From contig CAWHNE010000023.1 of NCBI GenBank assembly GCA_963830485.1, forward strand, positions 92,741 to 156,740: a stretch of DNA of 64,000 bases, given 5' to 3'. The translations under genes and the position numbers were made by a program. The notes under the pieces were generated by a model, which was not told the origin of the DNA, did no database searches, and saw nothing but the letters and a program-made list of their open reading frames with translations. Below are positions 26,037 to 35,077 of this stretch, piece by piece; the first letter of the stretch is position 1; the number at the start of each line of letters is the position of its first letter. This DNA is from CAIWHR01 sp963830485 (GTDB lineage: Bacteria > Pseudomonadota > Gammaproteobacteria > Burkholderiales > Casimicrobiaceae).

Positions 26037-27710
26037 TCAGCTCCGCGTCCGCGCCGCGAGCATGCGCGCGTGGGCGACGAGTCCGCGCGTCGACGCGTCG
26101 GTCGCCTCCGGCAGCGGCGCCTCGGCCGCGAGTGCCGCGACGATCGGCGTGGTGAGCGTCTTGCCGAGCTCGACGCCGAACTGGTCGAATGGGTTGATGC
26201 CGGCGAGCACGCCCTCGACGAACGTCCGGTGCTCGTAGAGCGCGAGCAGCTGGCCCAGCCGGTGCGCGTTGAGCTCGGGCATCAGGATCGTCGTCGACGC
26301 GCGGTTGCCGGGGCACACGCGCGCCGCGACCGCGGCGTCGAGCGCGGCGCCGGTCAGACCCTTGGCGAGAAACTCGGCGCGCAGCGCATCCTCGTCTCGC
26401 CCTGCGAGCAGCGCCTGCGCCTGCGCGAGCGCGTTGGCGACGAGCAGCGTCTGCTGGTCCGCGAGCGGATGCGTGGCGCGCACCGGCACGATGAACTCGA
26501 CGGGCGCCTCGCGTGTTCCCTGGTGGAGCCACTGGAAGAACGCGTGCTGGCCGTTCGTGCCCGTGTCGCCCCAGAGTGCCGGCGCGCTCGGGCCCGCGAG
26601 CGGACCGCCGTCGCGCGCGACGCGCTTGCCGTTGCTCTCGAGGACCACCTGCTGCAAGTACGCGGGGAGCCGTGCGAGCGCCTGCGCATACGGCACGACG
26701 ACGCGGTCGGGGTGCCGAAGTTGCGCCGCGTTCCACCAGCCTGCGAGTCCCAGCACGACGGGAAGATTGCGCTCGAGGGGCGCCTCCCGGAAGTGCGCAT
26801 CGACGGAGGCCGCGCCCGCCAGGAGCTCGGCGAAGCGGTCGTATCCGAGTTTGAGCGCGATCGTGATCCCTGCCGCGGACCACAGCGAGTAGCGGCCGCC
26901 GACCCAGTCCGGCAGCGGCAGGATGTCGGCCCGCGCGATGCCGAACGCCACGGCCGCTGCCGCGTTGCCGGTGACGCCGATGAAATGCGCGCCGACGTCG
27001 GTGCCCTGGCCGAGCGCGCCGGCGAGCCACGCCTTCGCGCCGGTCGCATTGGCGAGCGTCTCCTGCGTGGTGAACGTCTTCGACGTGACCACGAAGAGCG
27101 TCGTCGCCGGGTCGAGCGGCGCCAGCGCGCGCGTGAGGTGCTCGGGATCGACGTTCGAGACGAACGCGACGTCGACGCCTTCGGTCTGCGGCCCTGCGGC
27201 GTCACGCGCGCGCGGCGGCTGCGCGAGCGCCGAGCAGACGAGCAGCGGCCCGAGATCGGAGCCGCCGATCCCGAGATTGACGACCGCGCGAATCGGACGT
27301 CCGGTCGCGCCGACGCGCACGCCGCCCCTGACCTGCACGGCGAGCGCCTTCATCCGTGCCTGCGTCGCACGGATGTCGCGCACGATGTCGTGGCCGTCGA
27401 CGGCGAGCGGGGCGTCGCCCTGCTGCCGGAGCGCCATGTGCAGCGCGGGCCGGCCCTCGGACAGGTTGACCTTCTCGCCGGCGAAGAGCGCCGCGATCCA
27501 GCCGGGCAGGTCCGCGGCGTGCGCGTGCTCGATCAGGAGCGGCAGCGTGTCGCGCGCGAGGCGTTCCTTCGACAGATCGACGAGCCAGTCGTCCCAGACG
27601 AACGACAGCCGCGAGAAGCGGTCGGCATCGCGCGCGAAGAGTTGCGCGAGCGGGATGCCGGCGAGCGCACGGCGGTGCTCGGCGAAATCGGCGATTGCGG
27701 GAAGGGCCAT
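26037..27710 (-). CDS. pgi: Glucose-6-phosphate isomerase
   Basis: 557 residues from the ATG at 27710 (MALPAIADFAEHRRALAGIP); the longer open frame to 27914 is Arg-rich and not conserved. Interconverts glucose 6-phosphate and fructose 6-phosphate. Signature blocks: VNLSEGRPALHMALRQQGDA, VVNLGIGGSDLGPLLV, LFVVTSKTFTTQETLANA, GGRYSLWSAAGITIALKLGY, and FDQFGVELGKTLTTPI. The catalytic Glu/His region is in LESNGKRVARDGGPLAG and DTGTNGQHAFFQWLHQGT. Divergent from surE. Confidence 0.97.
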   Translation of the reverse strand: MALPAIADFAEHRRALAGIPLAQLFARDADRFSRLSFVWDDWLVDLSKERLARDTLPLLIEHAHAADLPGWIAALFAGEKVNLSEGRPALHMALRQQGDAPLAVDGHDIVRDIRATQARMKALAVQVRGGVRVGATGRPIRAVVNLGIGGSDLGPLLVCSALAQPPRARDAAGPQTEGVDVAFVSNVDPEHLTRALAPLDPATTLFVVTSKTFTTQETLANATGAKAWLAGALGQGTDVGAHFIGVTGNAAAAVAFGIARADILPLPDWVGGRYSLWSAAGITIALKLGYDRFAELLAGAASVDAHFREAPLERNLPVVLGLAGWWNAAQLRHPDRVVVPYAQALARLPAYLQQVVLESNGKRVARDGGPLAGPSAPALWGDTGTNGQHAFFQWLHQGTREAPVEFIVPVRATHPLADQQTLLVANALAQAQALLAGRDEDALRAEFLAKGLTGAALDAAVAARVCPGNRASTTILMPELNAHRLGQLLALYEHRTFVEGVLAGINPFDQFGVELGKTLTTPIVAALAAEAPLPEATDASTRGLVAHARMLAARTRS

Positions 27711-27894
27711 CGGCAGCTCGAGCGAGACGCGCTCACGCCGCGTCCGCACCGAGGATAATGGATTGCGCGGGCCTTGCCTACACTCTCGGACGTGCCGCGG
27801 GCGCGCGCGACGGCGGGCGATGGTCGACCGGCTATAATCGACAGACCGATGCGCCGGACGACGGATCCGGCGCCGTGACGATTTCCGCGCTCCG

Positions 27895-28635
27895 ATGCGC
27901 ATCCTCCTCTCCAACGACGACGGCTACTTCGCGCCGGGCATCGAGCGACTCGCGGCCGCGCTCGCGCCGCATGCCGACATCGTCGTCGTCGCGCCCGAGC
28001 GCGACCGGAGCGGTGCGTCGAATTCGCTGACGCTCGATCGTCCGCTCACCGTGCGCACCGCACCCAACGGCTTCCGTTTCGTCAACGGCACGCCGACCGA
28101 CTGCGTGCACCTCGCGGTGACGGGGCTCCTCGACACGCTGCCCGACATGGTGATCTCGGGCATCAACCTGGGCCCGAACATGGGCGACGACACGATCTAC
28201 TCGGGCACCGTCGCGGCCGCGACCGAGGGCTACCTGCTCGGAATTCCGTCGATCGCGATCTCGCTCGCCTCGAAGACGGCCGCCCATTTCGACACCGCGG
28301 CGACCGTCGCGCTCGAGCTCCTCGAGCGCCATCGCGACCGCGCGCTCGGCGGCTGGCTGCTCAACGTGAACGTTCCCGACGTGCCGCGCGGCGAGCTCGG
28401 CGGCTATCGGATCACGCGGCTCGGACGCAGGCACAAGGCGGAGAACGTGATCAAGACGAAAAGCCCGCGCGGCGAGACCGTCTACTGGGTCGGCGCGGCC
28501 GGCGCGGCGGCCGATGCGGGGGAGGGCACCGATTTCCAAGCGGTCGAACAGCGCTTCGTGTCGATCACGCCGCTGCAGATCGACCTTACGAACCGCGATC
28601 AGATGACGCCGGTTGCGGCGTGGCTTCACGGCTGA
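27895..28635 (+). CDS. surE: 5'/3'-nucleotidase SurE
   Basis: 246 residues. MRILLSNDDGYFAPGIERLA holds the paired metal-binding Asp. APERDRSGASNSLTL (Ser) and ISGINLGPNMGDDTIYSGTV (Asn) complete the site. Survival protein E dephosphorylates nucleoside monophosphates. First gene of the conserved surE-pcm-nlpD-rpoS block. Confidence 0.97.
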   Translation: MRILLSNDDGYFAPGIERLAAALAPHADIVVVAPERDRSGASNSLTLDRPLTVRTAPNGFRFVNGTPTDCVHLAVTGLLDTLPDMVISGINLGPNMGDDTIYSGTVAAATEGYLLGIPSIAISLASKTAAHFDTAATVALELLERHRDRALGGWLLNVNVPDVPRGELGGYRITRLGRRHKAENVIKTKSPRGETVYWVGAAGAAADAGEGTDFQAVEQRFVSITPLQIDLTNRDQMTPVAAWLHG

Positions 28636-28678
28636 GGCGGGGTCGCGTCGGGCGCGGTGCGCGCCGGCAGGAGGAGGG

Positions 28679-29362
28679 ATGGCGACGCAGGGGGAGAAGC
28701 TGACGGGCATCGGCATGACGTCGACGCGTACGCGCGCGCGCATGATCGAGCGGTTGCGCGAGCAGGGGATCCGCGACGAGGTCGTGCTCGCGGCGATGAA
28801 CGCGGTGCCGCGTCACATCTTCGTCGACGAGGCGCTCGCGAGCCGCGCCTACGAGGACACGCCGCTGCCGATCGGCAGCGGGCAGACGATCTCGCAGCCG
28901 TGGGTCGTCGCGCGGATGACGGAGCTCGCGCGAAATGGCGGGCCGCTCGCGCGCGTGTTGGAAGTGGGCACCGGCTGCGGCTACCAGACGGCGGTGCTCG
29001 CGCAGGTCACAGACGAGGTCTACACGGTCGAGCGGATCGGCGCGCTGGTCGCGAAGGCCCGGCGCAACCTGCAGGCGCTCAAGGTGAAGAACGTGCGCCT
29101 GATGCACGGCGACGGCGCTGCCGATCTGGGCGAAGCGCTGGTCGTCGACGCAATCGTCGTGACCGCCGGCGCGACGCACGTGCCCACGTCGCTGCTTGCG
29201 TATCTTCGGCCCGGTGGCCGGATGGTGCTTCCGCTCGCGAAGGGCGGTGACCCCGGCGAGCGCGTGCAGATGCTGACGGTGATCGAAGCCGCGCCCGGCG
29301 GCTTCCGTGAGCAGACGTTCGATGCGGTAAGATTCGTACCGTTGCTGCCCGGCCTCGCGTGA
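28679..29362 (+). CDS. pcm: Protein-L-isoaspartate O-methyltransferase
   Basis: 227 residues from the ATG at 28679, directly after AGGAGGAGGG. Repairs isoaspartyl residues in aged proteins using S-adenosylmethionine. Motifs: DEALASRAYEDTPLPIGSGQ, TISQPWVVARMTEL, the SAM-binding VLEVGTGCGYQTAVLAQ, VVDAIVVTAGATHVPTSLL and RPGGRMVLPLA. It follows surE by 43 bases. Confidence 0.97.
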   Translation: MATQGEKLTGIGMTSTRTRARMIERLREQGIRDEVVLAAMNAVPRHIFVDEALASRAYEDTPLPIGSGQTISQPWVVARMTELARNGGPLARVLEVGTGCGYQTAVLAQVTDEVYTVERIGALVAKARRNLQALKVKNVRLMHGDGAADLGEALVVDAIVVTAGATHVPTSLLAYLRPGGRMVLPLAKGGDPGERVQMLTVIEAAPGGFREQTFDAVRFVPLLPGLA

Positions 29363-29390
29363 GGCCGCACGCGGCGCCCTCGAACGTTCG

Positions 29391-30443
29391 ATGTCGCGCA
29401 CCGCTTCCGCCAAACCGACCTCCGCATCTCGCTTCGCACGCCTCGTCGCCGTTGCGCTCGCGGTCGTCGTCGCGGGATGCGCGTCGCGCAAGCCGGCGCC
29501 GGTCGAGGAGCGCGCGACGCCGCCGACGCGGCCCCCGCAGATCGCCGCGCCGACGCCTGCCCCGGCGCCCGCGCCCGAGCCCGAAGTGCGGCCGCAGACC
29601 TACACGGTGAAACGCGGCGACACGCTCTACAAGATCGCGCTCGACAACGGTCTCGACTACCGCGAGCTCGCGACGTGGAACGGGATCGACAACGTAAACC
29701 TGATCCGCGAGGGACAGACGCTGCGGCTCGCGGCGCCCGGCGAGACCGCGCCGGCCGCGGCCGGCGTCACGACGATGCCGCTGCGCAGCGCGCCCCCGCT
29801 CGTCTCGGGCGATGCGCGGCCGCCGCCGTCGCCGCCGGCCACGCCGCTCGTCGTACCCGGTGCGCGCAACACCGACAACTACAAGACGCAGCCGAAGGCC
29901 GTGAAGGAGCCGTATTCGGAGCAGGCGCTACGGGACGTCCAGCGGATGGCCGCTGCCGCGCCTCCACCACCGCCGGCGCCGGAGCCCGCGCCGCCGCCGG
30001 TCGTCGCACGCGTCGAACCCAAGCCCGAGCCGAAACCGGTGCCGCCGTCGCCTCAGGCAGCGAACGACGACGACAAGCTCGCGTGGATGTGGCCCGCAAC
30101 CGGCAAGCTCGTCACCGGGGGCTCGGAGAATCCGAATCTCAAGGGCATCGACATCGCCGGCCGCGCGGGCCAGCCCGTCGTCGCGAGCGCCTCGGGCAAG
30201 GTCGTGTACGCGGGCACCGGCATCCGCGGCTACGGCAAGCTCGTCATCGTCAAGCACAACGCGACGTGGCTCTCCGCGTACGCGCACAACCGCGAGATCC
30301 TGGTGAAGGAAGGCCAGCAGGTCGCGAAGGGCCAGCCGATCGCCGAGATGGGCAACACCGACGCCGACCAGGTGATGCTGCACTTCGAGATCCGCCGAAA
30401 CGGCACGCCCGTGGACCCGCTCAAGTTCCTGCCGCCGGCATGA
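29391..30443 (+). CDS. nlpD: NlpD-type lipoprotein with LysM and degenerate LytM domains
   Basis: 350 residues. Lipobox VVVAGC gives a lipidated Cys after a signal peptide. A LysM domain (TYTVKRGDTLYKIALDNGLD to LIREGQTLRLA) binds peptidoglycan. A Pro/Ala-rich linker leads to a C-terminal M23/LytM domain (LKGIDIAGRAGQPVVASASG, LSAYAHNREILVKEGQQV, MLHFEIRRNGTPVDPLKFL). The first zinc His of active LytM enzymes is Lys here (LKGIDI), so the domain is probably non-catalytic and activates an amidase, as in E. coli NlpD. In relatives the rpoS promoter lies inside this gene. Confidence 0.94.
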   Translation: MSRTASAKPTSASRFARLVAVALAVVVAGCASRKPAPVEERATPPTRPPQIAAPTPAPAPAPEPEVRPQTYTVKRGDTLYKIALDNGLDYRELATWNGIDNVNLIREGQTLRLAAPGETAPAAAGVTTMPLRSAPPLVSGDARPPPSPPATPLVVPGARNTDNYKTQPKAVKEPYSEQALRDVQRMAAAAPPPPPAPEPAPPPVVARVEPKPEPKPVPPSPQAANDDDKLAWMWPATGKLVTGGSENPNLKGIDIAGRAGQPVVASASGKVVYAGTGIRGYGKLVIVKHNATWLSAYAHNREILVKEGQQVAKGQPIAEMGNTDADQVMLHFEIRRNGTPVDPLKFLPPA

Positions 30444-30548
30444 CATGAGCGCCGTAGGGCCGCTCAAGAGGCGCTTCGCCGCGGCCTCGACTTCGCCCTG
30501 CTCGTGCAGGCGCGCAGCGGCGACAGCCGCGAGCGCGGGGGCACTCTG

Positions 30549-31568
30549 ATGGTGGGGCGCTCGCGCCGCGACGCCGACCCCGAGCTGCCCGGCCTCGAGC
30601 AGGTCGATGCGCCGCCGGCCGAAAGCGATGTCGAAGACCCCGCGGCAGCCGCGGCGCCCCTGCCGGAGCCGGACCGCTGGAGCGGCGAGCTCCCGCTGGC
30701 CGAGCCCGAGCCTGGCCTGTCGTCGGACTTCGTCAACGACATCGCGCAGATCTACTTCAACGAGATCGGCCAACACACGCTGCTTACCGCCGAGGAGGAG
30801 CTCGCGCTCGCGCGCGCGATGGCGAACGGAGACTTCGAAGCGCGCCAGAAGCTGATCGAGCGCAATCTGCGCCTGGTCGTCAGTATCGCGAAGCATTACA
30901 CGAACCGCGGGCTCGCGCTGCCGGACCTGATCGAGGAAGGGAACCTCGGGCTCATCCACGCGCTCGAGAAGTTCGATGCGGAGCGCGGCTTCCGGTTCAC
31001 GACGTACGCGACCTGGTGGATCCGGCAGGCGGTCGAGCGCGCGATCATGAGCCAGTCGCGGACGATCCGGCTGCCGGCGCACGTCGTGAAGGAGCTCAAC
31101 GTCGTGCTGCGGGCGTTACGCTACCTCGAGATGCATGGAATGCCGGACGGGCGCGACGTGACGATCGACGACGTGGCGCACCTCCTCGGCAAGCCGGTCG
31201 AGCAGGTGCGCCGCGTGCTTCGCTACAACGAACACGTAACGTCGCTTGACGCGCCGCTCGACCGCGACGGTGGCGTCTCCGTCGCCGAGGGCGTCGCCGA
31301 CGACGGCGCGCTCGCGCCGGAGCTCCTCCTGCACAACGCCGAGATCGAGGCGTGGGTGCGCCTGTGGCTCTCGGAACTGAACGAGCGCCAGCGCAAGGTG
31401 ATCGAGCGCCGCTACGGGCTGCACGGCCAGGACGTCGCGACGCTCGAGGAGCTCGCCGGCGAGCTCGACGTCACGCGTGAGCGCGTGCGGCAGATCCAGG
31501 CGGAAGCGCTCGAGAAGCTGCGCGCGCGGCTCGCGCGCCGAGGCCTCGACCGCGACGCGCTGCTCTAA
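30549..31568 (+). CDS. rpoS: RNA polymerase sigma factor RpoS
   Basis: 339 residues from the ATG at 30549; an in-frame ATG at 30504 would add 15 residues. Sigma-70 family, stationary-phase/general stress sigma. Region 1.2/2 reads IYFNEIGQHTLLTAEEELAL, RNLRLVVSIAKHYTNRGLAL, PDLIEEGNLGLIHALEKFD, and RGFRFTTYATWWIRQAVERA with IMSQSRTIRLPAHV. Region 4 is the helix-turn-helix around ERRYGLHGQDVATLEELAGE and DVTRERVRQIQAEALEKLR. An acidic/Pro-rich N-terminal extension precedes it. The stop TAA (31566-31568) is shared with the edge of a MITE-like insertion. Confidence 0.95.
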   Translation: MVGRSRRDADPELPGLEQVDAPPAESDVEDPAAAAAPLPEPDRWSGELPLAEPEPGLSSDFVNDIAQIYFNEIGQHTLLTAEEELALARAMANGDFEARQKLIERNLRLVVSIAKHYTNRGLALPDLIEEGNLGLIHALEKFDAERGFRFTTYATWWIRQAVERAIMSQSRTIRLPAHVVKELNVVLRALRYLEMHGMPDGRDVTIDDVAHLLGKPVEQVRRVLRYNEHVTSLDAPLDRDGGVSVAEGVADDGALAPELLLHNAEIEAWVRLWLSELNERQRKVIERRYGLHGQDVATLEELAGELDVTRERVRQIQAEALEKLRARLARRGLDRDALL

Positions 31569-31836
31569 GAGCTTGTCCGTTAATAAATCACGCGTGCGAA
31601 CGCGGCAGGTTGGGCCGAGGGCGCGAAGCGAGGTGCAGCCTTGGGTGGGCCCCAAGGCAAGCCGAGCGACAAAGCCATCGGCCCAAGCTGCCCGTTCCCG
31701 AAGGGCTTTGCCACAATGCGCGGTCTGCTTTGTCGGCCGACTCGGGCGTGGGGCCTGCCACGCCCTTCGCCGTCCTTCGCGCATCCCATCGCATTGTGGC
31801 AAAGCGCATCGCGCGATTTATTAACGGACAAGCTCT
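31568..31836. repeat. MITE-like element 1, abutting the rpoS stop
   Basis: The termini AGAGCTTGTCCGTTAATAAA (31568 on) and its reverse complement ending at 31836 form a 22-base perfect inverted repeat, extended by near-matching CGCG. TAA flanks both sides (31566-31568 and 31836-31838), consistent with a 3-base TNA target duplication as made by some IS5-group elements. About 270 bases, no gene. The interior has a second inverted pair (TTTGCCACAATGCG/CGCATTGTGGCAAA) and resembles element 2 at 52712-52980. Confidence 0.85.
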
Positions 31837-31838
31837 AA

Positions 31839-31906
31839 GGGGACAGACCACGTTTTCCGCTGTGGGTATCGATCCCGGCAGTTACCGGAAAACGTGGTCT
31901 GTCCCC
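31839..31906. repeat. Long perfect inverted repeat (hairpin) with GGGGACAGACC ends
   Basis: Arms of 21 bases (31839-31859 and 31886-31906, beginning GGGGACAGACCACGTTTTCC) flank a 26-base loop. It sits between the MITE and the convergent 3' end of the transglutaminase gene, so a transcript from either side would fold. Resembles the GGTCTGACCCC-type palindromes scattered in betaproteobacterial genomes. It may also end transcription, though no T-run follows. Confidence 0.8.
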
Positions 31907-31910
31907 TACG

Positions 31911-34022
31911 CTACTGCAGCGCGCGCAGCGCCGCGGGTGCGGGCAGCACCTCGATCGCACGTGCGAGGTGCGCGAGCGCGGCCTGCCGTCTGCGCTGAGC
32001 GCCGGGTGTCGCCGGCGCGGGACCATAGCGCAGCTGCGCGTACGAGTCCGCGATCACGTGGAACGCGACGGCGAAGTCCGGCCAGCGCGCCGAGGCCCGC
32101 GCGCCATAGGCGAGCGGGCCCTCCGGCGGCTGCCGGGGCAGCCCCGCGTGCGCAAGCCGGCGGCAGAGCGCGTCCCACAGCACGCGTGCGCGGTCGCTGT
32201 TGCGGCGGCGCCACCACGCGAGCACGCCGAGGGTGACCGCGCCCCACACAGCCGCCAACACGGCGACGAGCGCGGCGATCACGGCCCCGGGCAGCCGATC
32301 GAGGTCCCAGTCGCGCCAGAGCGATCGCTGCTTCGCGTAGTTGAAGCCGACGACGTGGCGACGCCAGTCGTAGTTGAACGCGTCCCATGCGAGCTGCAGG
32401 TCCTTGAGCAGGCTGCGATCGAGCCGCGCAAAGAGCGGGACGAATTCGCTCGCCGGTAGCGCCGCGCCGAGTCCCCGCTCGATGCGCGACGGCGCGACGG
32501 CACCGGTGGGGTCGAAGCGTCGCCACTGCCCGCCGACCAGCGCCTCGGCCCACGCGTGTGCGTCCGACTGGCGGACGATCATGTAGCCGCCGGTGGGGTT
32601 GACCTCCCCTCCCTGATACCCGGTGACCACCCGTGCGGGAATGCCGGCCGCGCGCAGCAGCACGACGAAGCTGCTCGCGTAGTGCTCGCAGAAGCCGCGC
32701 CGGCTGTCGAACAGGAAGGCATCGACGGGATCGGGCCCGCGAAAGGCCGGCGGTGCGAGCGTGTAGTAGAACGATTCCGTGCGGAAGAATTGCAACACCG
32801 CGCGGATATAGCTTGCGTCGTCCGACTGTTCGGCGCGCAGCCGGCGCGCGAAGTCGAGCGTTTTCGAGTTGGGCTCACGCGCGAGGTTCGGCAATTGCAG
32901 GTTCTCCTCCCGCTCGGATTCGAGAGCGGCGCCGGTGGCGGCGGCGTATCCGTCGGCGAGGGCAGAGGTCATCCGATAGCGGAGGGGCTGGGTGATCGGC
33001 GCGGCAGCGACCAGGCGCTGGTCATCGGTGACCATGCCGAGCGCCGAAGACGACCCGCCCACGCCGCCTTCAAGGTCCGACGCCGGAGCGCGCGCCGGGA
33101 GCTCGAGCGCGAAGAGCCACGGCTTCCAGTGCGGTTCGAGCGTGACCCAATACGAGATTGTCCGGCCCGCCGGACGCGGCACGCGCGGCGCGCGACGTTC
33201 GAACGCCGACCATTCACGGCCGTCGAAGCGCGCGAGCACCGGCCCGCGCCAGTACCGCTGCGCCTGAGGCGGAACGGCGTTGTCGAATTCGACGCGGAAG
33301 GCGACCGAGTCGTCGAGCGAAAGCTCGCTGATCGAGCCGGGCGCCATCCGGTCCGAAAGACCCGAGCGCGCTCCGGCATCCGCGGGCAGGCCCCACAACG
33401 GCCCCGCGAGCCGCGGGAAGAGCACGAACAGCACGGCCGCGAGCGGGATCCCCTGCGCGAACAGCCGTGCCGTGCGGGCGAGCGGCGCCCGCCACTCGGC
33501 AAGTGGCAGGTCGGAAAGCGCCGGCTGGGCCAGCACCTGCAGCGTGATCCCGAGCACCGCGAGCGAAGGCAGCGCCGCCAGCGCAGCCAGCACCGACTGG
33601 CTGTAGAAGAACGGGGTGACGACCTCGAAGCACGCGAGACAAACGAGCAGCGTCCCGTCGCGCGCGGTCCGCGCTTCGAGGTACTTGATCCCGGCCAGCA
33701 CGAAGAGGAACGCGACGCACGGGTCGCGGCCGAGGAAGACGCCGAACGATTGGCGGATCGCAAAGCCCGCGGCCACCGCGAAGAGCGCGAGCGCCCACGA
33801 GGGAATCCGCGCGGGCTTGGCGTCGGCGCGGCTGCGGTCGCGATGGAGGAAGGCGAGGCGCAGCCCGACGAGCATCATTCCGAAGCCCGCCACCCACATC
33901 GGGACGAACGGGACCTGCGGAACCTGCGTCGTGAACAGGAACACGCCGAGCCAGCGGATCTGTGCCGGCGACAGCGCCGCGCGCGGCGCCGCGCGACCCG
34001 CACGTCGTGCGCGGCGCCTCAT
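31911..34022 (-). CDS. tgpA: Transglutaminase-like membrane protein (TgpA type)
   Basis: 703 residues from the ATG at 34022, which overlaps the DUF58 stop (ATGA). The N-terminus has about six membrane spans (WLGVFLFTTQVPQVPFVPMW; ALFAVAAGFAIRQSFGVFLG; VLAALAALPSLAVLGITLQV). A large periplasmic transglutaminase core follows, with Cys in SRRGFCEHYASSFVVLLRAA, His in QSDAHAWAEALV and Asp in RRFDPTGAVAP, so the Cys-His-Asp triad is intact. A last membrane helix (GAVIAALVAVLAAVWGAVTL) precedes a DUF4129-like tail. TgpA of Pseudomonas is essential, with an unknown cross-linking or protease-like role. The open frame continues upstream to 35390, but that part is a shadow of DUF58. Confidence 0.93.
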   Translation of the reverse strand: MRRRARRAGRAAPRAALSPAQIRWLGVFLFTTQVPQVPFVPMWVAGFGMMLVGLRLAFLHRDRSRADAKPARIPSWALALFAVAAGFAIRQSFGVFLGRDPCVAFLFVLAGIKYLEARTARDGTLLVCLACFEVVTPFFYSQSVLAALAALPSLAVLGITLQVLAQPALSDLPLAEWRAPLARTARLFAQGIPLAAVLFVLFPRLAGPLWGLPADAGARSGLSDRMAPGSISELSLDDSVAFRVEFDNAVPPQAQRYWRGPVLARFDGREWSAFERRAPRVPRPAGRTISYWVTLEPHWKPWLFALELPARAPASDLEGGVGGSSSALGMVTDDQRLVAAAPITQPLRYRMTSALADGYAAATGAALESEREENLQLPNLAREPNSKTLDFARRLRAEQSDDASYIRAVLQFFRTESFYYTLAPPAFRGPDPVDAFLFDSRRGFCEHYASSFVVLLRAAGIPARVVTGYQGGEVNPTGGYMIVRQSDAHAWAEALVGGQWRRFDPTGAVAPSRIERGLGAALPASEFVPLFARLDRSLLKDLQLAWDAFNYDWRRHVVGFNYAKQRSLWRDWDLDRLPGAVIAALVAVLAAVWGAVTLGVLAWWRRRNSDRARVLWDALCRRLAHAGLPRQPPEGPLAYGARASARWPDFAVAFHVIADSYAQLRYGPAPATPGAQRRRQAALAHLARAIEVLPAPAALRALQ

Positions 34023-35020
34023 CGCGCCCCCTCCGGGAGCAGCGCGAGCAGCGTGAGCGCCGTGCGCCGATGCTCGCGGCCCTGGCCCGCGGGCAGTGCG
34101 ATACCCGGCGCCGACAGCGCAAACGGGCGGGCCGCGCGCTCGGCGGCCAGCACCCACGCGGAAAGCCGCGCGATCCGCGCTTCGGCGTCGAGCGCGCGTG
34201 GCAGGAGGCGCCACGAGAGTTCCGCCGGGCCCGCACTGCCGCCGCCCTCGAACTGCTTCGTGTGCCACCCCGCGCCGCGCGCGACGGCCTTCCAGGCGAC
34301 GCGCTGCATCGGGTCGCCCGGCTGGTAGCCGCGCAACCCGGACAGGTCGGCGTCGCCTTCGCGCGATTCGCTGTGCGCGTCCTCGCCGGCCTGGCCCGCA
34401 GGCAGCGGCGGGGCGCCCGGCTCCGGCGCGGGAAACACGACGCCCGCGAGTGGGAAGTGCACGTAGGCCCAGCCGCGCCACAGTCCGACCGGAAAGTCGG
34501 ACGACAGTGTCACGCGCCCGAGCGCGACGCGCCCCCGTTTCGGTGCCGGGATCTCGAGGGTGGCGGGGAGCGCCGCGTCGGGGATCACGTCCACGGTAAC
34601 CGGCGCGCCGCCGCCGGCCGCCAGCGTGATCGCGCGGCGCGGGGTTGCGCCGCCCGCAATCGCGAGCGTGAACGGCAGCGTGCCGCCGGCGAACGACTCG
34701 CCGGCCGCGAGCGGCGAGAGCTCGATTCCGGCGAGGTTGCGGAACGTGTGCAGGAGCGCGGCCGCCGCGAAGCCCGCGAGCAGGAACGTTGCCGCGAATC
34801 CCAGCGCCAGCGCGTAGTTGAGCGACGTGAAAAGCATGATCGCGATCGTTCCGAAGACCGCGAGGCCGCGCCGTGTCGGAAGGATGTAGATCCGATGGTG
34901 GCGAAGCACCACGGTGTCGCGGTCGCCCGGCTTTGTCCGGAAGAGCCGCTGGCGGAGCCGCGCGCGCCACGACCCGCGCCCGTCGGACTGCAGGTTCACC
35001 GAGCGGCTGGCGGCGGACAT
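34019..35020 (-). CDS. DUF58 domain-containing protein
   Basis: 333 residues. N-terminal RLFRTKPGDRDTVVLRHHRI and ILPTRRGLAVFGTIAIMLFT are followed by two adjacent membrane spans. The DUF58 block SREGDADLSGLRGYQPGDPM, QRVAWKAVARGAGWHTKQFE is the family signature. In MoxR-linked operons these proteins accompany an AAA+ ATPase and are thought to take part in assembling or maturing envelope proteins. Middle gene of the minus-strand moxR-DUF58-tgpA operon, 57 bases from moxR. Confidence 0.92.
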   Translation of the reverse strand: MSAASRSVNLQSDGRGSWRARLRQRLFRTKPGDRDTVVLRHHRIYILPTRRGLAVFGTIAIMLFTSLNYALALGFAATFLLAGFAAAALLHTFRNLAGIELSPLAAGESFAGGTLPFTLAIAGGATPRRAITLAAGGGAPVTVDVIPDAALPATLEIPAPKRGRVALGRVTLSSDFPVGLWRGWAYVHFPLAGVVFPAPEPGAPPLPAGQAGEDAHSESREGDADLSGLRGYQPGDPMQRVAWKAVARGAGWHTKQFEGGGSAGPAELSWRLLPRALDAEARIARLSAWVLAAERAARPFALSAPGIALPAGQGREHRRTALTLLALLPEGAR

Positions 35021-35077
35021 CGGGGAAGTTCGTGCGGCGAGGCGCGGCAGGCGGGGTGCCGCCCCGCGCGAGCAACC

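Noticed and set aside
31580..31851. Short open frames within MITE-like element 1
   Set aside because: They run across the inverted ends in several frames without ribosome-binding sites or recognisable motifs.
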